Shown here in pieces: positions 43,170-52,686 of a stretch of 64,000 nt of DNA; position 1 is the first letter of the stretch, and each line of letters starts with the position of its first letter. The stretch covers positions 1-64,000 of the forward strand of contig JAFSUG010000011.1 in NCBI GenBank assembly GCA_017445385.1, read 5' to 3'. The stretch is from Oscillospiraceae bacterium (lineage in GTDB: Bacteria; Bacillota; Clostridia; Oscillospirales; Oscillospiraceae). The position numbers were made by a program, and so were the translations under genes. Under the pieces are notes generated by a model. The model saw only the letters and a program-made list of their open reading frames with translations, was not told where the DNA came from and searched no databases.

Positions 43170-43679
43170 CTAAAAGTCCAATAATTCGGACGGTAAATCT
43201 GCTACCGTATCGTTGCCGGCGGCGGAGCGTTTTCGCTGCCGGAGCGACCGAAAAAAGCTTGAAAGCTGCTCCGCGCAGAGCGCCTCCAAAACGCCGGAAA
43301 CAACCTCCGGCTTATGGTTGTATGGCAGATCGAACAGCCGGATCACGCTTTCACACGAGCCTGCTTTTGCGTCCTTTGCGCCGTAAACCACGCGCGGAAT
43401 CCGCGCGTTGATGATCGCCCCTGCGCACATGGGACAAGGCTCCAGCGTTACGTAGAGCGTGCACTGCCAAAGCCGCCAGCCGCCGAGCGTTTCGCATGCC
43501 GCGCTGATTGCCTCCAGCTCGGCGTGCGCAAGCGCGGACTTGCCGGTTTCGCGGCGGTTTCTGCCGGTGCCTACGATGCGATCGCCCAGCGTGATCACGC
43601 AGCCGACGGGAACCTCTCCTTCGTCCGCTGCCTGCTTTGCGAGCGCAAGCGCCTGCCGCATATATGCTTCATCGGTCAT
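43170..43679 (-). CDS. tadA: tRNA-specific adenosine deaminase TadA
   Basis: 169 aa from ATG 43679 (GGGAGGGATCGCGC before); the longer upstream frame has no site. The zinc-binding deaminase motifs are HAELEA (catalytic Glu) and PCPMC. It converts adenine to inosine at position 34 of tRNA-Arg(ACG), essential in most bacteria. A promoter (TTGACC/TACGAT, spacer 17) precedes it on the minus strand. Confidence 0.95.
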   Translation of the reverse strand: MTDEAYMRQALALAKQAADEGEVPVGCVITLGDRIVGTGRNRRETGKSALAHAELEAISAACETLGGWRLWQCTLYVTLEPCPMCAGAIINARIPRVVYGAKDAKAGSCESVIRLFDLPYNHKPEVVSGVLEALCAEQLSSFFRSLRQRKRSAAGNDTVADLPSELLDF

Positions 43680-43742
43680 GCGCGATCCCTCCCTCGTTAT
43701 CGTATCATTGAAGCGCAAATTGGTCAAGAAAGGATGAGAACT

Positions 43743-43946
43743 TTGGAAAAGGAACTGTATCGAATTGAATTTGCCGAACGTATTCCGCTCTATATCTGCC
43801 GCGAATGCGGCGGTGAGGTGTTTCATGGCGAGGTTTATTATGACGTGGCAGGGCGGCTGATCTGCCGCGACTGTCTGCCGCATTTTGCGCGCCGCTATTT
43901 CGGCGGCTGCCGCCGTGTGCTGAAAACGCCGGAGGGCTGCCGATGA
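43743..43946 (+). CDS. Small cysteine-rich protein (zinc-ribbon-like)
   Basis: 67 aa from a TTG start at 43743 with AAAGGA before it. Four cysteines form CRECGG and CRDCL pairs spaced like a small zinc ribbon, then a basic, tyrosine-containing tail. It is the first gene in a run of three (4-base overlap with the second) that lead to a sigma-like protein. I do not recognise the family. Confidence 0.55.
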   Translation: MEKELYRIEFAERIPLYICRECGGEVFHGEVYYDVAGRLICRDCLPHFARRYFGGCRRVLKTPEGCR

Positions 43947-44176
43947 CGCTATATGAGCTTGCCCCGGAATATCGGGCTTCGGCGGAGCGGCTGCGGCTTC
44001 GGCTGCGCGAGCTTCGCTGCGCCGTGCGCAGTGAGGCGGACGAGCAGGCGCGGTTTCATCTGAAGCGGCGCATCCAGACGCTTACGGAAATGCTCACGCA
44101 GATGAATGATCTTGCGGAGCTGACGGCGCACTATTATGAAAGGAGCTATCACCGCAATGCAAAATATCGCCTCTGA
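43943..44176 (+). CDS. Small basic coiled-coil protein
   Basis: 77 aa: ELAPEYRASAERLRLRLRELR and RRIQTLTEMLTQMNDLAEL, mainly helical with many Arg and Leu. The end YYERSYHRNAKY overlaps the start of the next ORF. Proteins like this are commonly seen next to small sigma-like genes in mobile or phage-related regions of clostridia, but function is unknown. Confidence 0.55.
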   Translation: MTLYELAPEYRASAERLRLRLRELRCAVRSEADEQARFHLKRRIQTLTEMLTQMNDLAELTAHYYERSYHRNAKYRL

Positions 44177-44399
44177 CGGCTATCTCGGACCGCGCCTGCC
44201 GCGCGAGGTGCAGCTGCGGCGCGTGAAGGCGGTGGTAGAGCAGGAGCTTACGCCCTGCCAAAGGCGCGTTGTGCAGGCGGTGTATTTTGAAAACCGCAAG
44301 GCGTGCGACGTTGCGCGCGATCTCGGCGTAAACAAATCCACTGTCAGCCGGACGCTGCGCCGTGCGCGCGAGCGCATCCGGCGTTGCCTGCGGTATTAG
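44157..44399 (+). CDS. Sigma-70 region-4-like HTH protein
   Basis: 80 aa from ATG 44157 (AAAGGAG ~11 bases before). A sigma region 4 helix-turn-helix is obvious: ELTPCQRRVVQAVYFENRKACDVARDLGVNKSTVSRTLRRARERI. It lacks region 2, so it cannot alone recognise a -10 element; a regulator or sigma partner is likely. The trio 43743-44399 is one transcript. Confidence 0.72.
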   Translation: MQNIASDGYLGPRLPREVQLRRVKAVVEQELTPCQRRVVQAVYFENRKACDVARDLGVNKSTVSRTLRRARERIRRCLRY

Positions 44400-44574
44400 T
44401 GTAACTACAGATCGATTCCGTCCTCGGCTCTGACTTGTCCTTTGCCGCTGTAAATTCGCCGCCAAAACTTGAAATACACAAAGTATTCCTGCGTTTTCTC
44501 AGCTTTTTACAACGACAAAATCCTGCGTCAGAGCGCTCAACGGAATCAACCCGTGGTTACAAAAAAGCAATCCA

Positions 44575-44610
44575 AAAACAGGCAATCCGCAAAGCGGATC
44601 GCCTGTTTTT
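44575..44610. terminator. Bidirectional terminator
   Basis: AAAAACAGGC-aatccgc and gcggat-GCCTGTTTTT form a long stem just beyond the DUF4037 stop. The preceding 44400-44574 holds nothing I can name. Confidence 0.8.
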
Positions 44611-45542
44611 CATACTGCCGCCAAAATGTGGCGATTTCGCAGATCGGGATCGGAGATGGAATCGTTTACGGAGTAGGCATGCTTTTCAAGGTCGCCGCAG
44701 ATCGCCTTTGTTAGATTCTGCGCTTGCAGAACGTCGATCACGGTTGATGCGATTGCCTCAATCATAAACTGCTTTTCCTCGGCGAGCTCGCCGTCCGCTG
44801 CGGAGGTGAGGAGCTGGCAGAGGGGATCGGCAAGCGTATGGAGCTGCGGCAGCTCGCGCATGGCGCGCGGCGCCCATTTATAATAGGGCTGATACCGCTT
44901 TTCCAGCAAAAATGCCGCGCTGATCGCGCTTTTCACAAATTCCGATACGGCAAGCTGCGCCGCGAACGGTTCGCCGTGCTGCAGGCAGCGGACGTAGTTA
45001 TACTGCCCTGCCTGCGCCATCAGAAGAAGCTGCCCGGCAAGCTTTTTGCGCCGCACGTCCTCCGGAAAATAGGCGAGCTTTTCGCGGATATGCGTCAGCG
45101 CGCCCGTATCATCGCGCAGGACGATACCGTTCGTTGCCTCTAAAAGAAGCTGCTCCGGCGTTGTGATCCACTGCGCCGCCGTGAGATCGCCGGTTGCTGT
45201 TCCGAGCTTTTCCGAGAAGTATTCCTTCAGCCGGAAAACGCCGGTTCGGCTGCCGCCCACGGGGTCGAGTCCGCCGCGATTCACGCCGCCGTATTCCTTC
45301 GGCAGCTTGGCGTAGGCGCGCTCGAGCAGAAACGCCGTTCGGCGGTCTACCGTGTCTTCATCCGGCAGGAAGATCCCGAAGCCGGGGGCAAAGTCGTGAT
45401 CGCGCGAGATTTCATCGTCGTAGCCGAGGTTTTCGCTGCCTGCGCCGAAAATTGCAACAGCCATCGGAATATCGGGAAATTCCGCGAGCATCGCTTTGCC
45501 GTATTCCTCATAAAAACCGTGGGAGAGCTCAAGTCCGTTCAA
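44610..45542 (-). CDS. DUF4037 nucleotidyltransferase-like protein
   Basis: 310 aa. An early pattern, VAIFGAGSENLGYDDEISRDHDF, resembles the nucleotidyltransferase pol-beta core (G-S and the D-D pair) and the C-terminal half is the DUF4037 helical part. It is usually a free-standing nucleotidyltransferase of unknown substrate. Its start overlaps the preceding TPR gene by 14 bases. Confidence 0.75.
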   Translation of the reverse strand: MNGLELSHGFYEEYGKAMLAEFPDIPMAVAIFGAGSENLGYDDEISRDHDFAPGFGIFLPDEDTVDRRTAFLLERAYAKLPKEYGGVNRGGLDPVGGSRTGVFRLKEYFSEKLGTATGDLTAAQWITTPEQLLLEATNGIVLRDDTGALTHIREKLAYFPEDVRRKKLAGQLLLMAQAGQYNYVRCLQHGEPFAAQLAVSEFVKSAISAAFLLEKRYQPYYKWAPRAMRELPQLHTLADPLCQLLTSAADGELAEEKQFMIEAIASTVIDVLQAQNLTKAICGDLEKHAYSVNDSISDPDLRNRHILAAV

Positions 45543-46347
45543 GGATTTCCCTCACTTTCTTTTGCAGGTCCGCTTCTTGCAGGAAGCAGCCGTAATAACC
45601 GAATACCGGCGCGCATTTTTCGCAGACGAAGGCATAGTAGCCGTCGCGCGGCGCTTCCTCGTCGCAAAGGCAATCGTAGGCGCGGTCGAGCAGTTCCTGC
45701 ACCTGCTTTTCCGCATCGAGCCCCTGCTCGGCGGAAAGCGTATCGGCAAGGTTCAGGCAGGTCATTGCAATCTCCGGCTTGCCGCCGGGTACGTGCGCCA
45801 TAACGGAGAGCGCTTTTTCATACGATTCGCGCGCTTCGGGATAGCGGTGCAGCGCCGTGAGCGTTAAGCCGAGGTTGTTATACAGCGCGCCGAGCCGCTT
45901 ATCCGTTTTCGGGAGCGACGATTCGTAGATCGGCAGCGCCTTTTGAAACCATCCGATTGCCTGTTCCGGCATATCGAAATTCTGATAGACGGTCGCCGTA
46001 TTGACGTATGCCGTTCCGGCGCTGATGCTGCCTGCGTTATCGAGCTTGTCTACCAGTGCTACGGCTTTTGCCGCGTGCGCAATCGCCTGCTCTTTTTTGC
46101 CGGTTTTGCGGTAGAAGCCCATCAGCTCGTTCTGCAGCGAAAACTGACCGCGCAAATCGCCGTTTTGCTCCGCCTCCGCAAGCCAGTAATGCAGATGGCG
46201 CTCGGCGGCAGCAAAGTCCTTGAAATGGAAATAATCGTCCAGTTTTTCGAGTATCCGCCCGATCGGTACGGGCTCCGCGCCCTGCTGCATACAGAGCAGG
46301 CATGTCGGTTCTTCATAATCTGCCGGGTGAAGGGGTTCGTTTGCCAT
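45529..46347 (-). CDS. Tetratricopeptide repeat protein
   Basis: 272 aa from ATG 46347 (AAGGAGTGATCGCT before); an ATG nine bases upstream is also possible. Three or four TPR motifs from ~90 to ~210 (GTAYVNTATVYQNFDMPEQAIGWF and GALYNNLGLTLTALHRYPEARESY). A Cys pair CLLCM lies near the start and another, CEKC, near the end. It overlaps DUF4037 and follows mfd; a paired role with the transferase is likely. Confidence 0.78.
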   Translation of the reverse strand: MANEPLHPADYEEPTCLLCMQQGAEPVPIGRILEKLDDYFHFKDFAAAERHLHYWLAEAEQNGDLRGQFSLQNELMGFYRKTGKKEQAIAHAAKAVALVDKLDNAGSISAGTAYVNTATVYQNFDMPEQAIGWFQKALPIYESSLPKTDKRLGALYNNLGLTLTALHRYPEARESYEKALSVMAHVPGGKPEIAMTCLNLADTLSAEQGLDAEKQVQELLDRAYDCLCDEEAPRDGYYAFVCEKCAPVFGYYGCFLQEADLQKKVREILERT

Positions 46348-46352
46348 AGCGA

Positions 46353-49300
46353 TCACTCCTTATTTCCCTGCGCTGATGCATACGCGCGGACGACCGTTTG
46401 CGCAAGCTTCAGCGGATCTTCGCCGTCTGCCAGCTTTGCGCAGAGCATCGGCGTTTTGCCGGCGGAAAACGAGAGCTTTCCGCGCAGTCCTTTTTGATTG
46501 CATACGGCGGAAATCGCCGCAAAATCCATGATATACGGCGTCAGCCAAAGGCAGCCGTCGCGCTGCCGGATCTCGCTGATCTGGGCGCGGCTTGCCTCCG
46601 CGCGCAGCAGCGCAATATCGATCAGATTCAGCACGCCCTTCGGCGGATCGCCAAAACGGTCCACGATCTCATCGAGCAGCTCATCCGCGTCCGCCTGCGT
46701 GCGGACGAGTGCCATGCGCCGGTAGAGGTCCATCCGCTGCTCGGGCGCAGGGACGTAGTCCTGCGCGATGTTTGCCGTAACGGTTAAATCGGCGGTGCAG
46801 TCCGGCTCTTTCGGGCGCTCCTCGCCCTTTTCCTCTAAAACGGCGTCTTCTAAAAGTTTGAGGTACATCTCGTAGCCAACGGAGAGAATATGCCCCGATT
46901 GCTCCGCGCCGAGCAGATCGCCTGCGCCGCGGATTTCCAGATCGCGCATTGCAATCTTGAAGCCGGAGCCGAACTCCGCGTATTCTCGGATCGCTTCCAG
47001 CCGCTTTTCCGCAACCTCGGTCAGCACCTTGCCGCGCCGGAAGGTCAGATACGCAAAGGCGCGGCGACTGCTGCGCCCAACGCGGCCGCGCAGCTGATGG
47101 AGCTGCGCAAGACCGAGCCGGTCCGCGTCTTCGATGATCAGCGTGTTGACGTTTGGAATGTCAATGCCTGTTTCGATGATGGTTGTGCAGACGAGGATTT
47201 TGATTTCGCCGTCCACCATGCGCTGCATCACGTCCGAAAGCTCTTCTTCGCTCATCTTGCCGTGCGCCACGCCGACTTCCACGCCGCCGAGCCGCTTTTT
47301 GATCGCTGCCGCCGTTTCTTCAATCGTCTCCGTGCGGTTGTGCAGGTAGTAAACCTGCCCGCCGCGCTCCAGCTCGCGCCGCATGGCATCGTCCAAAATG
47401 GGATCGGCGTGCTCCAATACGAAGGTTTGCACCGGGTAGCGATCCTGCGGCGGCTGCTCAATCGTGGACATATCGCGCAGACCGGAAAGCGCCATGTTCA
47501 GCGTGCGCGGAATGGGCGTTGCCGAAAGCGTCAGCACGTCCACGCCCACGGACATTTCCTTCAGCCGCTCTTTATGCGTCACGCCGAAGCGCTGTTCCTC
47601 GTCAACCACGAGCAGACCGAGATTTTTGAATTTGACTGTTTTTTGCAGCAGCTTATGCGTGCCGATCACAAGGTCGATTTTGCCCGATTCGAGCCCGGAA
47701 AGCGTTTGCTTCACCTGCTTTGGCGTTTGGAAACGGCTTAAAACCGCAATCTCAACCGGATAGCCGCGGAAGCGGTTTATCGTTGTTGCGTAATGCTGCT
47801 GCGCAAGCACGGTTGTTGGAACGAGGATCGCCGCCTGCTTGCCGTCAAGGATTGCCTTCATGATCGCGCGGAGCGCAACCTCCGTCTTGCCGAAGCCGAC
47901 GTCGCCGCAGAGCAGCCGATCCATCGGCGCAGGCGATTCCATATCGCGCTTGATCTCGGCGATTGCGCGGATCTGATCGTCCGTTTCCGCGTAGGGGAAG
48001 GCGTCTTCAAATTCCTGCTGCCATGGCGTATCGGCGGAAAACGCAAAGCCGGGCAGCCGCTTGCGCTGCGCATAGAGCTGGATCAGCCCTGCGGCAAGCT
48101 CCTTTGCCGCCGATTTCGCGCGCGCTTTCGTCTTTTGCCAGCCGTCACCGCCGAGCTTGTTCAGCCGAACGCCGCCCTCTTCGCCGCCGCCCACGTATTT
48201 CGTGATCGCGCCGAGCTGCGTTGCCGGAATAAACAGAACATCCGTTCCCTGATAAGCGATGCGGATATAGTCTTTAATTACGCCGTCGGATTTGATCTGC
48301 TCGATGCCCGTATAGCGCCCGATGCCGTAATGCTCGTGCACAACGTAGTCGCCCGGGTGCAGATCGGTAAACGATTGCAGCTTCTGGCCTGCAGGCTTCG
48401 CTTTCGCGCGCCTGCCGCGGCGCGGCTGCGCCTCGGCCATAAGCTGCCCTTCCGTTAAGATTGCAAGGCGCAGCGTTGGATATTCCAAGCCTGCCGGCAG
48501 AGAACCGTCCGTCAGAACGACCTGCCCCGGCTCGGGCAATTCGGTAAGCGTTTGCGCAATTACGGCGTTTACGCCGCGCGCGGAAAGCGCCTCCTGCAAA
48601 ATTTCCGCCCTGCGCCGCCCGCCGCAAAGCACAAGCGTTGCATAGCCGGTTGTCTGATAGTGCCGCGCATCGTCCGCCGCCGTATCCAGGCTGCCGCCGT
48701 AGGAGGGCAGCTGCTTGCACGTGAACGAGAGCAGCTCCTTCGGCGGACGCGCCTCGGGGTATTTCGATGCGAGAAACGCATCGAAATAAACGGTGGGCTT
48801 TTCCGCGAACGCTTCGCAAAGCTCGTCAAACGAGCGCGTATAATCGCAAAGCTCGCCGGCAAGCAGCCCCGATTGCAGGCAGCTATCCAGCTCCAGACCG
48901 AGGTCGTCCTGCGACGCCTTCGATGCGCGCGACAAATTGCCGTGGTCGCAGAGCATCACGGCTGCGCCCTGCGGCAGATAGTCCGCCGCGCAGGCAAATT
49001 CGGGATAGATCAGCGCCATATAGCGGTCCGCCGCAGGGAGCGGCAGATCGGCTTCGAGCCGCTCTTTATCCGCAGTGATCGTTTCGATCAGCTTTTCATG
49101 CGGATGCTTGCGCCGTTTCTGCCGCGCAAGCAGCGCGTCAAGATCGGCGATCAGTCCGTCTTTGCCGCCTTGGTGCAGCCCCGGCTGCGTTTCCGCTGCC
49201 GGAAGGAGCAAAATTTCATCTAAGTTTTCCGTGCGCCGCTGCGTGGCGGGATCGAAAAAGCCCATGCAGTCGATCTCGTCGCCGAAGAATTCCACGCGCA

Positions 49301-49868
49301 CGGGGAGATCCTCCGCCGGGGAGTAAACGTCTAAAATGCCGCCGCGCAGCGCAAACTGCCCTGCGCCTTCCACAAGGCTTGTGCGGCGGTAGCCGCAGGC
49401 GGTCAGCCTTTCAAGCAGCGCGGAAATTTGGCAGAATGCGCCCGTTTTCAGCCGGATTGCCGCGCTGCGGAGGTTTTCCGGCGGAATCGTGCGCTGGCAG
49501 AGCGCGCCGATGGGCGCAATCAGGCGCGGCAGTTTGCCGCATGCGAGCGCATGGAGCAGCCGAAGCCGCTGGTGATCCCATCCGCGGCTGACGGCGGAGG
49601 CGTCATAGAGCGAAAGTTCACGCTGCGGCAAAATGGGAAACTCCTCGCCGAGAAACGCCTTCAGCTCGCCCTGCAGCCGCGTTGCCGCGATCTCATCCTG
49701 GCAGACGAGCAGGGCTGCGCCCTCCGTTTCCTGCAGCAGTGATGCGATCAGATGGGTACGGCAAAGCTGCGCAGCGCCGGAAACGCCGACGGCGTTTCCC
49801 TTTTTCAGCTGCGCGGAAAGCGTTCTGTATTCCGGCATCGCGCGCACGGCGCGCAAGAGAAGTTCCAT
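46353..49868 (-). CDS. mfd: Transcription-repair coupling factor Mfd
   Basis: 1171 aa from ATG 49868 with GGAGGAATTT before; the in-frame ATG at 49913 has no site. The order is UvrB-like N-terminal module, RNA polymerase-interaction domain (HPGDYVVHEHYGIGRYTG), RecG-type helicase with Walker A GDVGFGKTE, DEEQRFG and the TRG motif (LGLAQLHQLRGRVGRS), then the C-terminal TRCF domain. It strips RNA polymerase stalled at DNA damage and recruits UvrA. Spacing to pth is ~60 bases. Confidence 0.96.
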   Translation of the reverse strand: MELLLRAVRAMPEYRTLSAQLKKGNAVGVSGAAQLCRTHLIASLLQETEGAALLVCQDEIAATRLQGELKAFLGEEFPILPQRELSLYDASAVSRGWDHQRLRLLHALACGKLPRLIAPIGALCQRTIPPENLRSAAIRLKTGAFCQISALLERLTACGYRRTSLVEGAGQFALRGGILDVYSPAEDLPVRVEFFGDEIDCMGFFDPATQRRTENLDEILLLPAAETQPGLHQGGKDGLIADLDALLARQKRRKHPHEKLIETITADKERLEADLPLPAADRYMALIYPEFACAADYLPQGAAVMLCDHGNLSRASKASQDDLGLELDSCLQSGLLAGELCDYTRSFDELCEAFAEKPTVYFDAFLASKYPEARPPKELLSFTCKQLPSYGGSLDTAADDARHYQTTGYATLVLCGGRRRAEILQEALSARGVNAVIAQTLTELPEPGQVVLTDGSLPAGLEYPTLRLAILTEGQLMAEAQPRRGRRAKAKPAGQKLQSFTDLHPGDYVVHEHYGIGRYTGIEQIKSDGVIKDYIRIAYQGTDVLFIPATQLGAITKYVGGGEEGGVRLNKLGGDGWQKTKARAKSAAKELAAGLIQLYAQRKRLPGFAFSADTPWQQEFEDAFPYAETDDQIRAIAEIKRDMESPAPMDRLLCGDVGFGKTEVALRAIMKAILDGKQAAILVPTTVLAQQHYATTINRFRGYPVEIAVLSRFQTPKQVKQTLSGLESGKIDLVIGTHKLLQKTVKFKNLGLLVVDEEQRFGVTHKERLKEMSVGVDVLTLSATPIPRTLNMALSGLRDMSTIEQPPQDRYPVQTFVLEHADPILDDAMRRELERGGQVYYLHNRTETIEETAAAIKKRLGGVEVGVAHGKMSEEELSDVMQRMVDGEIKILVCTTIIETGIDIPNVNTLIIEDADRLGLAQLHQLRGRVGRSSRRAFAYLTFRRGKVLTEVAEKRLEAIREYAEFGSGFKIAMRDLEIRGAGDLLGAEQSGHILSVGYEMYLKLLEDAVLEEKGEERPKEPDCTADLTVTANIAQDYVPAPEQRMDLYRRMALVRTQADADELLDEIVDRFGDPPKGVLNLIDIALLRAEASRAQISEIRQRDGCLWLTPYIMDFAAISAVCNQKGLRGKLSFSAGKTPMLCAKLADGEDPLKLAQTVVRAYASAQGNKE

Positions 49869-49928
49869 AAATTCCTCCGCAACGTGGGAGCGGGGGTGCC
49901 GGAAAACCGACACCCCTGTTCACGTTTT

Positions 49929-50516
49929 TTACAGTCCGTTAAATTTGCTTGCCGCTGCCGCGCAGCCGTCTTTTAAGATGACTTCTACGGCGGATACGGC
50001 GTGATCCAAAGCGGAATCGATCAGCTTGCTCTCCTGCGCGGAGGGCTTTGAAAGAACCCAGTCCTTCAGATCGTAGTCCGGGTGCGGCTTTTCGCCAACC
50101 CCGATTTTTACGCGCGGGAACGCTTGGCTGCCCAGCGCGGAAATGATGGATTTCAGCCCGTTATGGCCGCCGGCGGAGCCTTCGGCGCGGATGCGGACTT
50201 TTCCGGGCGGCAGCGAAATATCATCGAACAGCACCAAAATGCGCTCGGGCGGAATCTTATAAAAAGCTGCCGCCGGCTGCACGGATAGGCCCGATGCGTT
50301 CATAAAGGTCTGCGGTTTCATCAGCAGCACCTTTTCGCCGCCGATCGTTGCCTGCGCGGTCATTGCGCGAAAGCGCACACGGTTGACTTTCGCGCCGAGC
50401 TGCTCGGCAAGGCGATCCAATGCGAGAAATCCGGCGTTATGGCGCGTTCGGTCGTACTGGCTGCCGGGGTTACCAAGCCCTACGATCAGCCAATTGACGG
50501 ATGAACGAAACAGCAT
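49929..50516 (-). CDS. pth: Peptidyl-tRNA hydrolase
   Basis: 195 aa. VGLGNPGSQYDRTRHNAGF, KPQTFMNASG and ILVLFDDISLPPGKVRIRAEGSAGGHNGLKSI carry the catalytic His, Asn, Asp and substrate residues. It frees peptides from dropped-off peptidyl-tRNA. Its start shares a base with the prs stop (TGATG), so the two are coupled. Confidence 0.95.
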   Translation of the reverse strand: MLFRSSVNWLIVGLGNPGSQYDRTRHNAGFLALDRLAEQLGAKVNRVRFRAMTAQATIGGEKVLLMKPQTFMNASGLSVQPAAAFYKIPPERILVLFDDISLPPGKVRIRAEGSAGGHNGLKSIISALGSQAFPRVKIGVGEKPHPDYDLKDWVLSKPSAQESKLIDSALDHAVSAVEVILKDGCAAAASKFNGL

Positions 50517-51472
50517 CAGAACATGACCGACAGCGACGATTCGTCATACGTCCGCTGGATTGCCTCGGCGAACATCGGCGAAACGTCCAGAACCTTGATC
50601 TTGCCGGTTGCCAGCGCTTTTTCGCTAATGGGGATTGTGTTGAGCAGCGCCAGCTCCTTGATTGGGCTGTCCACAAGGCGGTCAAGCGCCGGACCAGAGA
50701 GCACGCCGTGCGATGCGCAGGCGTAAACTTCCGTTGCGCCGCCGACTTCGCTGATTGCCTTTGCCGCGTTACAGAGGCTGCCCGCGGTATCGACCATATC
50801 GTCAAAGAGGATACACTTTTTGCCGGAAACGTCGCCGATGACGTTCATAACTTCGCACTGGTTCGCCTTTTCGCGGCGCTTATCCACGATGGCAAGACCC
50901 ATACCCATCTTGTTGGCGAAAGCGCGTGCGCGCGAAACGCTGCCAACGTCCGGGGAAACGACGACCATCTGCTCGGGATGCTCGAACTTGCCGAGATAGT
51001 AGTCAACGAAGACGGGATTTCCCAGCAGGTTATCCACGGGGATATCAAAGAAGCCCTGGATCTGCGCCGCGTGCAGGTCCATTGTAAGGACGCGGTCTGC
51101 GCCGGCGGCAACGATCATGTTTGCAACGAGCTTTGCGGAGATGGGATCGCGGCCTTTTGCCTTGCGGTCCTGCCGCGCGTAGCCGAAGTACGGCATAACT
51201 GCGGTGATGCGGCCTGCAGAAGCGCGCTTGCAGGCGTCGATCATAATCAGAAGCTCCATCAGATTGTTGTTGACGGGCTTGCAGGTGGACTGAACGATGA
51301 AAACGTCGCTGCCGCGAACGGTTTCGTTGATCGTAACGGAAACCTCGCCGTCGGCGAAGGTGGTTACGCTGCAGTCACCCATCGGCAAGCCGAGCGTCCG
51401 GCAGACGCCTTCGGCAAATGCCGGATTCGCGTTTGCGCTGAAAACTTTGACATCTTTACCGTGTGCAATCAT
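50516..51472 (-). CDS. prs: Ribose-phosphate pyrophosphokinase
   Basis: 318 aa from ATG 51472 (GAGAGG ~9 bases before). The catalytic flexible loop KRREKANQCEV, PRPP-binding DDMVDTAGSLCNAA and the histidine-containing YARQDRKAKGRDPISAK are intact. It makes PRPP from ribose 5-phosphate and ATP for nucleotide, His and Trp synthesis. It stands in the conserved glmU-prs-pth-mfd order. Confidence 0.95.
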   Translation of the reverse strand: MIAHGKDVKVFSANANPAFAEGVCRTLGLPMGDCSVTTFADGEVSVTINETVRGSDVFIVQSTCKPVNNNLMELLIMIDACKRASAGRITAVMPYFGYARQDRKAKGRDPISAKLVANMIVAAGADRVLTMDLHAAQIQGFFDIPVDNLLGNPVFVDYYLGKFEHPEQMVVVSPDVGSVSRARAFANKMGMGLAIVDKRREKANQCEVMNVIGDVSGKKCILFDDMVDTAGSLCNAAKAISEVGGATEVYACASHGVLSGPALDRLVDSPIKELALLNTIPISEKALATGKIKVLDVSPMFAEAIQRTYDESSLSVMF

Positions 51473-51501
51473 GGTCGTGTACCTCTCTATGTAAAATTTT
51501 A

Positions 51502-52686
51502 TTATTTCTGCTCTTTCACTTTGTGGTTGGCAGCCCAATCCTTTTTGATGGTCTGGCGCGCGCGCGCAATGGCGAGCGCGTTATCCGGAACGTCGTCGGT
51601 AATGGTGGAGCCGGCGGCGGTATACGCGCCGGAGCCGAGCGTGACCGGCGCAACGAGGTTGGAGTTGCAGCCGATGAAGCAGTTGTCGCCGATGAGCGTG
51701 CGGTGCTTTTTCGCGCGGTCGTAGTTGACGGTGACCGTTCCGCAGCCGAAGTTCACGTTCTTGCCGACGTCGCTGTCGCCCACGTAGGTCAGATGCGAGA
51801 TCTTCGTACCGTCGCCGATCGTGGAGTTCTTCACCTCTACGAAGTCGCCCACGCGGCAGTGGCTTCCGATCACGGTGCCGGGGCGGACGTAGGCGTAAGG
51901 TCCGACGGTGGTTTCGTAGCCGACGATCGCATCGTACAGGTGCGATGCCTTGACCGACGCGCCGTCATCGACCTTGGTATCTTCCAAATAGGTGTTCGGA
52001 CCGATCGTGCAGTTTTGCCCGATTACGGTGCGTCCGCGCAGGATCGTACCCGGCAGCAAAACCGTGCCCGCGCCCACGAAAACGTCGGGATCGACGTAGC
52101 AATTATCGAAATCCCAAATCTCAACGCCGTTTTCCGCAAGGCGCGTTAAAATGTCGCGGCGCAGTACCGGCTGCCATGCGGCAAGGTCGGTTGCGGTGTG
52201 GATGGAGTAGAAGCCGTCGCGGTCGGAGAGGGCTTTGCCCTTTTCGCCGAGGAAATCGTTAAAGCCGTCGTGGCGGTCGATTGCGTCCATCAGCGCGCGG
52301 CGGCCTACGAGATACGCGCCGGAGGCAACCGGCGGCTTGCTGAAATCGGGCGCAGCCGAGCCCGGCAGGCGCATGACCGGCGCGGTCAGAACGAGAACCT
52401 CGGAATCGGCATCGTCCGCCGTGGAGAGAAACACGTGGAGCTGATCAGAGGTGTCGGGACCGGAGGAGAACGTTACGTTCGCTTCTTCCGGGAAGCAGGC
52501 GCGCGCGCTTTCGATCAGCGTGTCCTTCGCAGCCAAAAAGAAACGCTCACATCCGCCTGCGGCAAGTTCCGCCGCAAGCCATGAGAGCATGGGACGACCC
52601 ATGACGTTTTGCAGCATCAAGGGCCGGTTATATCCTGTTTTCGCGGTATCATCGGTCAAAAAAATAACCGCGGATCGCTGAGCCAT
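51502..52686 (-). CDS. GlmU-like protein with a degenerate nucleotidyltransferase half
   Basis: 394 aa, about 60 shorter than GlmU. The C-terminal left-handed beta-helix is intact: RPGTVIGSHCRVGDFVEVKN, SHLTYVGDSDVGKNVNFGCG and NYDRAKKHRT with the catalytic histidine of the acetyltransferase. The N-terminal domain lacks the LAAGxGTRM nucleotide loop (FLTDDTAKTG instead) and the metal-binding GDxPL (LTAPVMRL instead). It keeps the canonical place before prs. It may acetylate glucosamine 1-phosphate but probably cannot make UDP-GlcNAc. Confidence 0.75.
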   Translation of the reverse strand: MAQRSAVIFLTDDTAKTGYNRPLMLQNVMGRPMLSWLAAELAAGGCERFFLAAKDTLIESARACFPEEANVTFSSGPDTSDQLHVFLSTADDADSEVLVLTAPVMRLPGSAAPDFSKPPVASGAYLVGRRALMDAIDRHDGFNDFLGEKGKALSDRDGFYSIHTATDLAAWQPVLRRDILTRLAENGVEIWDFDNCYVDPDVFVGAGTVLLPGTILRGRTVIGQNCTIGPNTYLEDTKVDDGASVKASHLYDAIVGYETTVGPYAYVRPGTVIGSHCRVGDFVEVKNSTIGDGTKISHLTYVGDSDVGKNVNFGCGTVTVNYDRAKKHRTLIGDNCFIGCNSNLVAPVTLGSGAYTAAGSTITDDVPDNALAIARARQTIKKDWAANHKVKEQK

